DNA of 64,000 nucleotides. Origin: Rhizobium tumorigenes. Its GTDB lineage: Bacteria; Pseudomonadota; Alphaproteobacteria; Rhizobiales; Rhizobiaceae. Positions 48,327-58,260 of the stretch are shown in pieces. The stretch spans positions 186,001 through 250,000 of the forward strand of contig NZ_CP117257.1 of assembly GCF_003240565.2 (NCBI RefSeq), written 5' to 3'. The notes under the pieces are model-generated. The model was not told the origin of the DNA, did not search any database, and saw only the letters and a program-made list of their open reading frames with translations. Numbering within the stretch: position 1 is the stretch's first letter; each line of letters starts with the position of its first letter. The translations under genes were made by a program, and so were the position numbers.

Positions 48327-49066
48327 TGAATCTTCTGTGGTTGCCGCCCGTGATGCAAGAAGTCTTTGAACCGAAGGTCATGTGATCGAGTGCGGTCTTC
48401 TGTGAGGCCTGTAGATACGGCGTTTACAGAAGCCGCTGGCCGGTATGGTGGTCTGCGGGTCGGGTCCAAATCTGAATCCCGAGCTCTTCTGCTCATGATT
48501 CAAGGCTGGTTTTCCCGATCCAGATCTTTTCGATCATTTGCCCATTCGGGTCGTCGCCTTCTCACACCCCTTTTTCCGACATTAGGTTACCTGCAACACC
48601 TTCATCATGTTGCTGGCGCCTGTGCCGGAACTCGATAATCCTCATGTTTTGTCAGCAATGCCCAGACCGTGCGCGCCATCTTGTTGGCCAGTGCGATCGC
48701 GACCAACATTCGGGGCTTTCGCGCGAGCATGCGCGCCAACCACGATCCTTCCGGTATGGATTTCCGGCCCAGCCAGTTCAGGGGTGTCATTGCCCCAATA
48801 ATCAGCAGCCTGCGGATATCAGACTGCCCAGACTTGGAAATGCGTCCCAGTCGTTGTTTGCCGCCCGACGAGAACTGACGTGGCACAAGGCCGAGCCATG
48901 CGGCGAAGTCACGGCCACGCCGGAAGTTCTCCATTTGCGGGGCAAAGGCTTCGATCGCCAAGGCTGTCAAAGGGCCAACGCCAGGAATGGTCTGCAAGCG
49001 CCGCGCCGTGTCAGCTTCAGCCGACAATGCCTTGATCTTTGCGGTCCGCTCGTCGATGCGAGCCGT
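48327..49066 (-). mobile_element. IS110-family element, 5'-truncated by IS630
   Basis: This holds the IS110 3' end (inverted copy of 17-406) and the transposase C-terminal ~150 codons. It is cut at about 49066, where IS630 sequence starts. Confidence 0.75.
48605..49066 (-). pseudogene. IS110 transposase C-terminal part
   Basis: The frame reads AKIKALSAEADTARRLQTIP, GVGPLTALAIEAFAPQMENF, then FAAWLGLVPRQFSSGGKQRL, the transposase_20 region of IS110. The N-terminal RuvC-like domain is absent. Confidence 0.88.
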
Positions 49067-49069
49067 CTT

Positions 49070-50076
49070 CTGTCGCGGCAGTCGAAGGACGCAGCCCAGG
49101 TACGACGCTTGTCGGCGCTCGCATTGATCTACGACGGCTGCTCGCGGTCAGATGCAGCCCGGCTCGGCAATGTCACGCTCCAGATCATCCGGGACTGGGT
49201 CATGCGTTTCAACGAACGGGGTCCCCAGGGGCTGATCGACGGCAAGGCTCCCGGTCAGCAGTCGAGGTTGAACGATCAGCAGCGTGCGGCCTTGGTGCAG
49301 GCCATCGAGCGTGGGCCGACACCCTATCTTGACGGCGTTGTTCGCTGGCGTCTGTGCGATTTGGCTCAATGGCTTTGGGAAGAGTTCCGCGTTTCTGTGA
49401 GCGAGCAAACACTGAGCCGCGAGGTCCGAGCCATGGGTTATCACAAGCTTGCTGCAAGGCCCAAACATCACGCGCAAGACCCTCAAGCCATCGAGGATTT
49501 TAAAAAAGTTTCCCCGCCGCAGTGGCAGAAATCGCCGCCGGAGCAGCGCAAGGAAAACGGGTAGAGATTTGGTTCGAAGACGAGGCCCGTATCGGGCAGA
49601 AGAACAAGATCACGCGCCGCCGGGCTAGGCGGGGAACGCGGCCTTCCGCGCCGCACGATCAAAGCACAAGATCGGCCTATATCTTCGGTGCCATCTGCCC
49701 GAAGCTTGGCAAGGCGGCAGCTCTCGTCATGCCGTGGTGCGACACCCACGCGATGACGCAGCACCTGGCGGAAATCGCCCGCCATGTTGACGAGGATGCG
49801 CACGCCATCCTCATCATGGATCAGGCAGGCTGGCACATGTCCAATCATCTCGTCGTGCCTGAAAACATTACCATCCTATCACTCCCGCCGAAATCGCCGG
49901 AGCTAAACCCAGTGGAAAACCTCTGGCACTTCATGCGCGAAAACTGGCTCTCGAACCGAGTCTTCAAATCATACGACGAAATTGTCGATCACTGCTGTGA
50001 TGCTTGGCGAAAGCTCGAAAGCCAGCCATGGCGGATAATGTCCATCGGTCGAAGAGAATGGACGAATGGGTTTTGA
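49070..50076 (+). pseudogene. IS630-family transposase, 5'-truncated, -1 shift at A6G
   Basis: The first frame reads RQSKDAAQVRRLSALALIYD to QDPQAIEDFKK. At ttttaaaaaag (49499-49509) the sense passes to the -1 frame, KKSFPAAVAEI, then WFEDEARIGQKNKITRR, GWHMSNHL and LNPVENLWHFMRENWLSNR to 50076. The DDE motif Asp/Asp/Glu is complete. About 25 N-terminal codons are missing at the IS110 junction, so the copy is probably dead. The shift may be programmed slippage or loss of one A. Confidence 0.85.
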
Positions 50077-50139
50077 TCAGTGAGGATGCGTATAAGACAG
50101 TGCGCGTTTGAAATTCGAAGAGTTTTGAATCTGCGCAAT

Positions 50140-50155
50140 TGACGTGCGCACCTCA
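50140..50155. promoter_or_regulatory. Operator-like site downstream of the LacI gene
   Basis: tgacgtgcgcacctca is a near-palindrome that matches the perfect site at 51305 except for one base. It lies 34 bp past the end of the regulator gene, next to the IS630 fragment. It may be the operator of a lost target gene. Confidence 0.45.
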
Positions 50156-50188
50156 ATTAACGGAAATCGCGAACCGAGTAGGCAGAAT

Positions 50189-51212
50189 TTAAAGGTTTTC
50201 TTTTAAAAGAATTTCGATTCTGATCTTCTCTTGCGCCGCCAACGGCTCCTTGGCATCGGCGCGTGCTCGCATGATGCGTACTGCGCTGCGAACGGCGTGG
50301 CCCGGATCCTGCGCGATCACAGCGTCAATGCGGTCGTCGCGCAGTGCCTCTTCAGTAAAGATCGTGCGTTCGTGGACCACTACCGTGAGGTTAGAAAGAT
50401 CTGAATGTGCGGCGATCGCCGAAAGCGGCACCCGGGCCTCCGCACTCAGGACGTAGACTGCGATAATGTCTTTGTTGTTCTCAAGAACGCGCGCGATGAT
50501 CTGGTTTGCGCGACGCTCATCGGCGTGGGTTTCGATGGAAGGGAGGGCTCTGAGGTGGGGGAAATGCTGATTTATGACGCTGTCGAAGCCGTGGCGCCGC
50601 TGGATGCTGTCCAGAGATTGCATCCTCTCAGCAACAACCATCACCTTGCCCTGCCTGTGAAAGGAAAGCCTGCCAATCAATTTTCCGGCCGTGGCTCCTG
50701 CTGCAAAGTTGTCCACACCGACAAAATCGGCTGTGGCGAGTTTCTCTTGCCCCGGATAGGAACTGAATGACCTTGATGTTACGCTTGAGGAGACGGGCGA
50801 CCGCATCGCGGACCTGGGGCGACTCCGGCGCCATCAGTGCCAAGCCGTCAATATCGACTTCCTCGGCTCTGCTAAGATACTTTGCCACGCCATGTGCGTC
50901 GTCAGTCGCAATCTGGACGTAATCGATGCCGGTGAGATCGCCCTTGAGGGCTAATTTCAGTTCCTCCACGCGCTGTATGAGCTCTCGTAGGTACAGATCG
51001 CCTGAGTTTGGCAGGACGAAACGGAATCTATAACTCTTGTTGCGTGCGAGGCTGACGGCTGCGGGGTTTCGCACAAAACCGATCCGATCGATTGCTTCGT
51101 TGACCTGCCGTACGGCTTTTCTGCTGACATTGGGGCGGTCGTTTAACACGCGATCTACTGTCGCGAGGCTGACGCCCGCGGCCTCTGCGAGGTCTTTTGC
51201 TGTCGGCCGCAT
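50189..51212 (-). pseudogene. LacI-family regulator, frameshifted
   Basis: The product has the N-terminal LacI HTH (AKDLAEAAGVSLATVDRVLN) and a periplasmic-binding-protein-like sensor domain (VGVDNFAAGATAGKLIGRLS, RRHGFDSVINQHFP). A one-base insertion near 50765 splits it into 51212 to about 50765 and about 50770-50189. Reading through the shift gives VISSYPGQEKLATADFVGVD. The likely ligand is a sugar or polyol. Nearby remnants of a DhaL-like gene hint at polyol or dihydroxyacetone metabolism, but that is weak. Confidence 0.8.
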
Positions 51213-51274
51213 CCCGGCTCCTAAAACGATTTGATCACATACATTTCCCTCAGAACGGAGAAAAATGCAAGAAT

Positions 51275-51290
51275 TGAAGTGCGGACCTCA
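51275..51290. promoter_or_regulatory. Operator-like half-palindrome
   Basis: tgaagtgcggacctca is a degenerate copy of the site at 51305. The two are 30 bp apart centre to centre, about three helical turns, upstream of the regulator gene. Autoregulation is likely. Confidence 0.45.
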
Positions 51291-51304
51291 AAATTCGCTT
51301 GCAG

Positions 51305-51320
51305 TGAGGTGCGCACCTCA
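51305..51320. promoter_or_regulatory. Perfect 16-bp palindromic operator
   Basis: tgaggtgcgcacctca is an exact palindrome with a central CG, typical of LacI-family operators. It lies about 95 bp before the regulator start. Confidence 0.55.
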
Positions 51321-51355
51321 GTTATTAAGGTATTGCCTAGTGACGGCAGGGTTTG

Positions 51356-52060
51356 TTACTTTGGGGGCTCCTTCAGGCCGCTGATATCAACTTTGGCCAA
51401 TGCTTTTGCCTTCATCTCCAGGTCCACCTCGGCGTAAATGTTGGTGGTATCCAACGAGACGTGGCCCAACCAGGCGCGGATTGTGTTGATGTCGACGCCC
51501 GCGCGCAGGAGGTGGACTGCTGTCGTGTGCCTAATCGTATGGGGGCTGACGCGCTTTGTGGCCAGGGACGGCACCATTTTGCTCGCCGCGGCGGCATATT
51601 GCGTGATGATGCGGTGTATTCCGAACCGTGTCAAAGGAGACGTGCCCAGCTGAAGACTACCGATCGTCAACCTGGCAGCCTCATCGGCGCGTGCACCGCT
51701 GTTGTACAGGAATAAAAACGGGGTGTGGTCGCGCACTCCAAGGTTCGTACGTCTGTCGGGTTGCCCGAGAAGCGCATCCATCTCGGCCTTTTCGAGGTAG
51801 CCGATCGAGGCTTTTGCCGTCTTCTTGAACGGTATTGCCCTTACGTCGGAACACCAAGCCAAGTGGACCGGCGAACGCATGCCGATGTAGCGCGCCAATG
51901 AATGAATGGTCGCGAGCCGTTGGTTACGGGTTGCTTCGCTGCATCGGCGATCGTGTTCTAGATGGTCCAGGAATTTGCGGACAACTGCCGGCGTCAGCGC
52001 TTCAACTGTCATACGATCAATGGCGCAACCTCCTTGCTTGCTTGCAAACGGCAACAGCAG
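51356..52060 (-). pseudogene. Tyrosine recombinase, N-truncated and internally deleted
   Basis: The frame has the catalytic Arg region (FLYNSGARADEAARLTIGSL), HxxRH (SPHTIRHTTAVHLLRAGVDI), LGH and the nucleophile region TTNIYAEVD. The start is replaced by IS110 at 52061. The stretch between LQLGTS and PLTRFGIHRI lacks about 60 residues expected of such integrases. It should be inactive. Confidence 0.8.
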
Positions 52061-53515
52061 TTTAACAGATAGGATATTCGGCTTGAGTCCCTGCCTCGAC
52101 ATCACAGGTTTGATGAAGAGGCGCTGCGCTTCGAGTTGATGATAAACGTGGTCATGTGAGAACAGCCACAAGCATCAATGAAAGGAAGCGCAGCATGAAA
52201 TATTTTGCAGGCCTTGACGTCTCGTTGCAAGAGACATCCGTATGTGTCGTTGATGAGACCGGTCGGATTTGCCGGGAGATGAAAGTCGTCACGCACCCGG
52301 ACGATCTGGTCCTGGCGTTAAAGAACCTGGGCCGGGAATTTGTCCGCATCGGGCTGGAAGCCGGCCCGATGTCGCAGTGGCTATATAGTGGCCTGGTTGA
52401 GGCGGAGCTGCCGACAGTCTGCATCGAAACCCGTCATGCGAAAGCCTTTCTCAAAGCGCAGGTCAACAAGACGGACCGCAACGATGCTCGCGGTATTGCC
52501 CAGATGATGCGGGTGAACCTCTTTCGTCCCGTGCACGTCAAGACGGTGACCAGTCAGAAACGCCGCGCTCTTCTGACCGCACGTAAGCTGCTCCAGGAGA
52601 AGGCGCTCGCATTTGAGAACGATATTCGCGGGCTGCTGCGTAACTTCGGCCTTAAGGTGGGCATTGCCAGGGTGGGTAAATTCGAAAACCGCATTACCGA
52701 ACTCTGGAGGCTATTCCCGATCTCAAGGAGATCATCGCTCCCTTGCTTGACGCCCGCCAAAAACTCCGGGAGGAGTTCTCGCGGCTGCACCGGAAGGTTC
52801 TCGACATCGCCCGGGATGATGTCACCTGCAAGCGGTTAATGACGATACCCGGAATAGGTCCAGTGATCTCACTCGCCTACATCTGCACCATCGACAGTCC
52901 CGCTCGGTTTGTGCACTCACGAGCGGTGGGACCTGCTTTGGGGCTAACACCGGTTGTCAATCAATCGGGAGAAAGCAAGAGGATCGGCCGGGTCTCATCC
53001 GCCGGCGATGCGATCATGCGCGGGCTACTTTACGAGGCGGCACAGGTCTTGCTGACACGGGTGAAGAAATGGTCCTGGCTGAAGGCTTGGGCGATGAATG
53101 TTGCCAAACGCCGCGGTCTTCGAAAGGCCATTGTCGCTCTTGCACGGAGACTTGCGGTGATCATGCATCGGATGTGGAGCGATGGCACGGAGTTCCGGTG
53201 GACCCGCGACAACGACGTGGCGAAAGCCGCATGATCGGAAACAACGGGAGACAATAAAGTTCTGCCAGCCGGTGGAAAGATGTCCTTCGCGGACGGTGGA
53301 CAAGGTGAGTTCGGCCGCAGCCTTGCTTCAACTGCAGCACATCGCAGGAAGTGCGCTTAACAGATTGAACCGCCTTGTTCTTCTAATCCTATGGTGGGAG
53401 GGCCGATGGGCCGATCCCGGAGAGAAGCGTGGACCGCGAAAGACTGAACGCCACGGCAGGAAAAATAGCTCGAAGTGCTTGACCTCAACACGCCGAATAG
53501 AGAAGGATGCGGAAA
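52061..53515 (+). mobile_element. IS110-family element, left inverted copy
   Basis: This 1455-bp unit begins tttaacagataggatattcg and ends aaggatgcggaaa. It is repeated in reverse at 54827-56281 with no differences seen in the regions compared. It truncates the tyrosine recombinase. Confidence 0.85.
52195..53234 (+). pseudogene. IS110 transposase (left copy), frameshifted
   Basis: The RuvC-like part (MKYFAGLDVSLQETSVCVVD, with NKTDRNDARGIAQMM) runs to ENRITEL. A one-base shift near 52705 leads to APLLDARQKLREEFSRLHRK and the C-terminal part (MTIPGIGPVISLAYICTIDS, GLTPVVNQSGESKRIGRVSS). The same shift is in the right copy, so it arose before duplication, or both are expressed by frameshifting. 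AAGGAAGCGCAGC precedes ATG 52195. Confidence 0.88.
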
Positions 53516-53581
53516 AAGGCCCTTGCTGTAAGCGGACTGCCGTGATTCCATGCCTGGGTGATTGATTGGCGGGAGCAGAAC

Positions 53582-54704
53582 ATGCGCGGCAGTGATGACC
53601 AGACGGCGGGTCTGTTTTCTTATGTAAGCTGCGAAGCCCGCGTTCCGGCAAACCATCCGCTGCGGCCGATCCGTGCCATCGTAGACGAGGCGCTGGAAGT
53701 TCTGTCCCCGGATTTCGAGGGGATGTATTCAGCGATCGGCCGGCCGTCGATCCCGTCGGAGAAGCTGCTGCGCGCTCTGTTGTTGCAGGCCTTCTACACG
53801 ATCCGCTCGGAGCGTCAGCTTATGGAGCAGATGGACTACAATCTGCTGTTCCGCTGGTTCGTCGGCTTATCGATGGACGCGCCGATCTGGGACGTCACCG
53901 TATTCACCAAGACCCGTGAGCGGCTCTTGGCTGGCGACATCGCCGCCAAGTTTCTGGCGGCGTTGCTGAGCCAGCCGCGGGTTAAGGCATTGCTGTCAGA
54001 CGACCACTTCTCGGTGGACGGCACTTTGATCGAAGCGTGGGCCAGCATGAAGAGCTTCAAACGCAAGGACGGCGCAGATGGTAGCGACACTGACGACAGC
54101 GGCTCTGGCGCCGGAGAGAAGCAGCCGCCAAAGGCCGCACCGCAACTCTGAGCGTGATTTCCCCGGCGAGAAGCGCAGCAACGCAACCCACGCCTCGACC
54201 ACCGATCCTGATGCCAGGTTTTACAAGAAGGCCCGTGGCCAGGCGGCCAAGCTTTGCCACATGGGTCACGTCACAATGGAAAACCGCAACGGCCTGGTTG
54301 TCGACGCCACGCTGACCCATGCGAGTGGAACCGCAGAGCGCGAGGCAGCTCTGGATATGGTGGGCCGCATGGATGGTCGTCACCGCATCACATTGGCCGC
54401 AGACAAAGCCTACGATACGGCCGATTTCGTTGCTGCCTTGCGGGACGCAAAGGTGACGCCACACGTCGCCCAGAACACGACGAACCGACGCTCGGCAATT
54501 GATGGTAGGACCACCCATCATCCCGGCTACGATGTCAGTCAGCGTATCCGCAAGCGTATCGAAGAAGTGTTCGGCTGGGCCAAGACCAGCGGCGGAATGC
54601 GTAAGACCCGCCATCGTGGAAAAGATCGCGTCGGCTGGATGTTCACCCTGACAGCCACCGCTTATAATCTGCTGAGGCTGCCGAAGCTGCTGGCGACGGC
54701 ATAA
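53582..54704 (+). pseudogene. IS5-type DDE transposase, 2-bp deletion
   Basis: This is a close relative of the gene at 574-1698. A 2-bp deletion near 54139 (gccgcaccgcaac against gccgcaggccgcaac) shifts the frame. The remainder continues in the frame that ends at 54704 (VGWMFTLTATAYNLLRLPKL). It lies between the two inverted IS110 copies. Confidence 0.85.
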
Positions 54705-54826
54705 TCGCGCCCGGAATCCGCCGAACCAGGCGGATTATGACAAAACCGGCCGACAAGGCCGCTGAAAAAGCTCATCACGGTCCGTCTTCCAGCAGTATAA
54801 CCTGGATCGGTGAAAAATTGGCGCTA

Positions 54827-56281
54827 TTTCCGCATCCTTCTCTATTCGGCGTGTTGAGGTCAAGCACTTCGAGCTATTTTTCCTGCCGTGGCGTTCAGTC
54901 TTTCGCGGTCCACGCTTCTCTCCGGGATCGGCCCATCGGCCCTCCCACCATAGGATTAGAAGAACAAGGCGGTTCAATCTGTTAAGCGCACTTCCTGCGA
55001 TGTGCTGCAGTTGAAGCAAGGCTGCGGCCGAACTCACCTTGTCCACCGTCCGCGAAGGACATCTTTCCACCGGCTGGCAGAACTTTATTGTCTCCCGTTG
55101 TTTCCGATCATGCGGCTTTCGCCACGTCGTTGTCGCGGGTCCACCGGAACTCCGTGCCATCGCTCCACATCCGATGCATGATCACCGCAAGTCTCCGTGC
55201 AAGAGCGACAATGGCCTTTCGAAGACCGCGGCGTTTGGCAACATTCATCGCCCAAGCCTTCAGCCAGGACCATTTCTTCACCCGTGTCAGCAAGACCTGT
55301 GCCGCCTCGTAAAGTAGCCCGCGCATGATCGCATCGCCGGCGGATGAGACCCGGCCGATCCTCTTGCTTTCTCCCGATTGATTGACAACCGGTGTTAGCC
55401 CCAAAGCAGGTCCCACCGCTCGTGAGTGCACAAACCGAGCGGGACTGTCGATGGTGCAGATGTAGGCGAGTGAGATCACTGGACCTATTCCGGGTATCGT
55501 CATTAACCGCTTGCAGGTGACATCATCCCGGGCGATGTCGAGAACCTTCCGGTGCAGCCGCGAGAACTCCTCCCGGAGTTTTTGGCGGGCGTCAAGCAAG
55601 GGAGCGATGATCTCCTTGAGATCGGGAATAGCCTCCAGAGTTCGGTAATGCGGTTTTCGAATTTACCCACCCTGGCAATGCCCACCTTAAGGCCGAAGTT
55701 ACGCAGCAGCCCGCGAATATCGTTCTCAAATGCGAGCGCCTTCTCCTGGAGCAGCTTACGTGCGGTCAGAAGAGCGCGGCGTTTCTGACTGGTCACCGTC
55801 TTGACGTGCACGGGACGAAAGAGGTTCACCCGCATCATCTGGGCAATACCGCGAGCATCGTTGCGGTCCGTCTTGTTGACCTGCGCTTTGAGAAAGGCTT
55901 TCGCATGACGGGTTTCGATGCAGACTGTCGGCAGCTCCGCCTCAACCAGGCCACTATATAGCCACTGCGACATCGGGCCGGCTTCCAGCCCGATGCGGAC
56001 AAATTCCCGGCCCAGGTTCTTTAACGCCAGGACCAGATCGTCCGGGTGCGTGACGACTTTCATCTCCCGGCAAATCCGACCGGTCTCATCAACGACACAT
56101 ACGGATGTCTCTTGCAACGAGACGTCAAGGCCTGCAAAATATTTCATGCTGCGCTTCCTTTCATTGATGCTTGTGGCTGTTCTCACATGACCACGTTTAT
56201 CATCAACTCGAAGCGCAGCGCCTCTTCATCAAACCTGTGATGTCGAGGCAGGGACTCAAGCCGAATATCCTATCTGTTAAA
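54827..56281 (-). mobile_element. IS110-family element, right inverted copy
   Basis: This is the reverse complement of 52061-53515. The two arms could pair or recombine to invert the 1.3 kb between them. It abuts a DhaL-like remnant at 56282. Confidence 0.85.
55108..56147 (-). pseudogene. IS110 transposase (right copy), frameshifted
   Basis: Same sequence and same frameshift (near 55637) as the left copy at 52195-53234. Confidence 0.88.
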
Positions 56282-56282
56282 G

Positions 56283-56606
56283 GCCGGCCTCTATAGGATG
56301 CAGGAGATTGGTGGCGCGCGGCTTGGCGACCGGACAATGGTCGATGCTCTCTTGCCTGCACTCGACGCACTCGAACAAGGTTTCGCCCCCGCAGCTAAAG
56401 CAGCACGTGCAGGAGCTGACCTGACGGCAACACTTATCCACGCAAAGGCGGGACGTGCTGCATATGTCAACGCAAAGCAATTGGAAGGTCATGTCGATCC
56501 CGGAGCAGAGGCCGTTGCCCGACTGTTCGAGTACCTGGCGGTGCGGCCCGACTTCGAAGGCCAGTCAGCTGGCGAAAAGACCGTCGCTATGAGCGTGACA
56601 GGGTGA
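56283..56606 (+). pseudogene. DhaL-like (dihydroxyacetone kinase L domain) C-terminal fragment
   Basis: The frame reads GLYRMQEIGGARLGDRTMVD, then ALLPALDALEQGFAPAAKAA. The GARLGDRTMVDAL block and the following helices match DAK2/DhaL phosphatase-fold domains, including the conserved GDRT. The N-terminal part, with the ADP/Mg-binding residues, was removed by the IS110 copy. Confidence 0.7.
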
Positions 56607-56612
56607 TAATCG

Positions 56613-56643
56613 TCGCAGACGCAGACGCACACGCACACGCACA
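56613..56643. repeat. Short hexamer tandem repeat
   Basis: gcagac and gcacac units alternate (cgcagacgcagacgcacac and on) for about 30 bp between the DhaL fragment and the IS5-type element. It is a low-complexity tract without clear role. Confidence 0.6.
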
Positions 56644-56688
56644 TGGAATTTGGCACCTGTTTGGATCAGAGTCGGACTCGAAAAGGCT

Positions 56689-57522
56689 TCAATGATATCG
56701 ATACCTTGCGAGCCGCCGGGTTATCAGGCGAATGTGGGCGATCATAATCCATGCCTCTGAGGAGGCGATGGATTTTTCGACGTCCTTTGCTAGCCTGCGG
56801 CATCTGCCAAGCCACGCGAAGGTCCGCTCGACGACCCAGCGTCGTGGCAGAACTTCAAAGCCTTTCGCTTTGTCCGAGCGCTTGATGATCTCGACCGTCC
56901 AGCGTCCGATCTTCTTCAATCGCCGCTTCAACTTATCGCCTGCATAGCCGCCATCAGCGAAGACATGCAGCAACCATGGCCACCTGTGGCGGATGGATTT
57001 CAGAAGATCAGGAGCACCATCGCGATCCTGGATGTCGGCGCTGTGCACCATGAGACCGACCATCAGGCCAAGCGTATCGACGATGATATGGCGCTTTCTC
57101 CCTTTCGTCTTCTTACCTGCATCATAGCCTCGTATGCCACCGCTTTCCGTAGTTTTCACGCTCTGACTATCGATCACACCAGCCGTCGGACTTGCCTCTC
57201 TGCCCTCCAACTCGCGTGCCTCCATCACGAGATGATGGTTGATGCGTGTCCAAAGTCCCAGTGCCCGCCATTCATAAAAATAGCGCTGGACCGTTGAACA
57301 GGGCGGAAAATCCTTCGGCAGCATCCGCCACTGGCAACCGGTGGTGGCGATGTAAAGCAGAGCATTTACGACCTCGCGCAAATCAGTGGTGCGAGGTCGA
57401 CCCAAGCGGCGGGGCATCGGCAAAAAAGGCGCAACCAGTTCCCATTCCCGATCCGTCATGTCACTTGCATAGCGAGCCGTTCGCCGGGCATATTGCCGAC
57501 GGGTGATTTCAGTCCAGGCCAT
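56689..57522 (-). CDS. IS5-family (IS1031-like) transposase
   Basis: The 277-residue product has the DDE_Tnp_1 layout: MTDREWELVAPFLPMPRRLG, LYIATTGCQWRMLPKDFPPC, first Asp in GVIDSQSVKTTESGG, second in VFADGGYAGDKLKRRLKKIG and Glu in RWVVERTFAWLGRCRRLAKD. The frame is intact. ATG 57522 (MAWTEITRRQ) or 57534 may be used. An IS-end-like sequence cagagtcggactcg lies at 56668. Confidence 0.9.
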   Translation of the reverse strand: MAWTEITRRQYARRTARYASDMTDREWELVAPFLPMPRRLGRPRTTDLREVVNALLYIATTGCQWRMLPKDFPPCSTVQRYFYEWRALGLWTRINHHLVMEARELEGREASPTAGVIDSQSVKTTESGGIRGYDAGKKTKGRKRHIIVDTLGLMVGLMVHSADIQDRDGAPDLLKSIRHRWPWLLHVFADGGYAGDKLKRRLKKIGRWTVEIIKRSDKAKGFEVLPRRWVVERTFAWLGRCRRLAKDVEKSIASSEAWIMIAHIRLITRRLARYRYH

Positions 57523-57647
57523 CGTGAACTCCATCGAATCTTTGCAAATCCGAAGGAATCATAACCTGTTGAAATCACCCACCTCTTTTTGAGGCAGCCA
57601 ATCAGAAAAAATCGATCCTATCATCGGGCTCCAGCAATTGCTTCTAC

Positions 57648-57672
57648 TGGCAGGATATATTGATATGTCGCA
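57648..57672 (+). other. T-DNA border-like repeat
   Basis: tggcaggatatattg, the invariant first part of left-border repeats, occurs at 57648-57662. It is followed by atatgtcgca, which keeps only part of the usual TGGTGTAAAC end. The orientation is that of a border with T-DNA to the right if it is a left border, or to the left if a right border. No overdrive is evident by eye. VirD2 should nick after the third base on the opposite strand if it is functional. Confidence 0.7.
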
Positions 57673-57679
57673 TCCGTGC

Positions 57680-57780
57680 GCCTCCCCAGAGGTATGGATT
57701 CTGATTGCCCGCAGTCGCCTGATAACCCAGACACTTGCAAGGTATCGAGATCATAGACGACTTTTCGAGTCCGACTCTGA
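57680..57780 (+). pseudogene. Fragment of an IS5-type transposase end and IS terminus
   Basis: The frame ASPEVWILIARSRLITQTLA, then RYRDH, parallels the C-terminus of the transposase at 56689 (ASSEAWIMIAHIRLITRRLA, RYRYH). It is followed by ttttcgagtccgactctga, which matches the end of that element. Only the last ~30 codons remain, directly after the border-like repeat. Confidence 0.75.
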
Positions 57781-57841
57781 CATCGGTTCGCCTGCCTGCC
57801 TTGCCGATCGCTTCGACCGACAGGCAGGCGAACCGATGTCA
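57778..57841. repeat. Perfect 21-bp inverted repeat with 22-base spacer
   Basis: tgacatcggttcgcctgcct (first 20 of 21 bases) pairs perfectly with 57821-57841 around ccttgccgatcgcttcgacc and two further bases. It starts at the last bases of the IS terminus. It is not followed by a T run. It could be a cruciform-forming scar or a site for a recombinase. Confidence 0.75.
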
Positions 57842-58260
57842 AATGAAACAAAATTGTAAAAGGAAATCTCTTGAATTAAGGATAAAAATCAATAAGCTTA
57901 TATTAATGATGCATAAATATCAATATTTTTATTCGTATTGCAACCCAGTACGCCCTCTGAGATGGTGTCTGAGAGACAAATTGCTATATTTAATTCCACA
58001 TATACTGTATTTTCTAGTTCGAATACGTCTACTCTTACGATTGCGACTGATCAATACATGCGCTGTGGCAACTTCGGTTAGCGAGATCCGCTATCGCTAA
58101 GTAGGCAAGGGGGCAAGCTTCTTCCTGGAAATACGTCGCTGATTGTGACGCCGTATGAGCAGCCACCTTTAAGCTGTAACCGCGGCGTACCGATTTAAGG
58201 GGCAGGCATTCCGAGGCGAAACTGGCTTTCGAGAAAACATTGTCATCATCGGAGAGCAAT
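57842..58260. promoter_or_regulatory. Leader of iaaM
   Basis: There is no gene. The first half is AT-rich and the second half has normal GC. It should contain the iaaM promoter. I see neither a good vir box nor clear plant-type signals. Confidence 0.4.

Noticed and set aside
56613..56643. CRISPR-like or phase-variation repeat
   Set aside because: Units are only 6 bp without spacers and the tract lies between IS fragments with no gene start nearby.
57638..57859. 73-codon gene next to the border
   Set aside because: Its recognisable part is only the C-terminal scar of an IS5-type transposase; the rest spans the border and hairpin.
58240..58260. TTG start of iaaM at 58240
   Set aside because: No ribosome site precedes it, whereas ATG 58261 follows GGAGAGCAAT and fits the length of bacterial IaaM.
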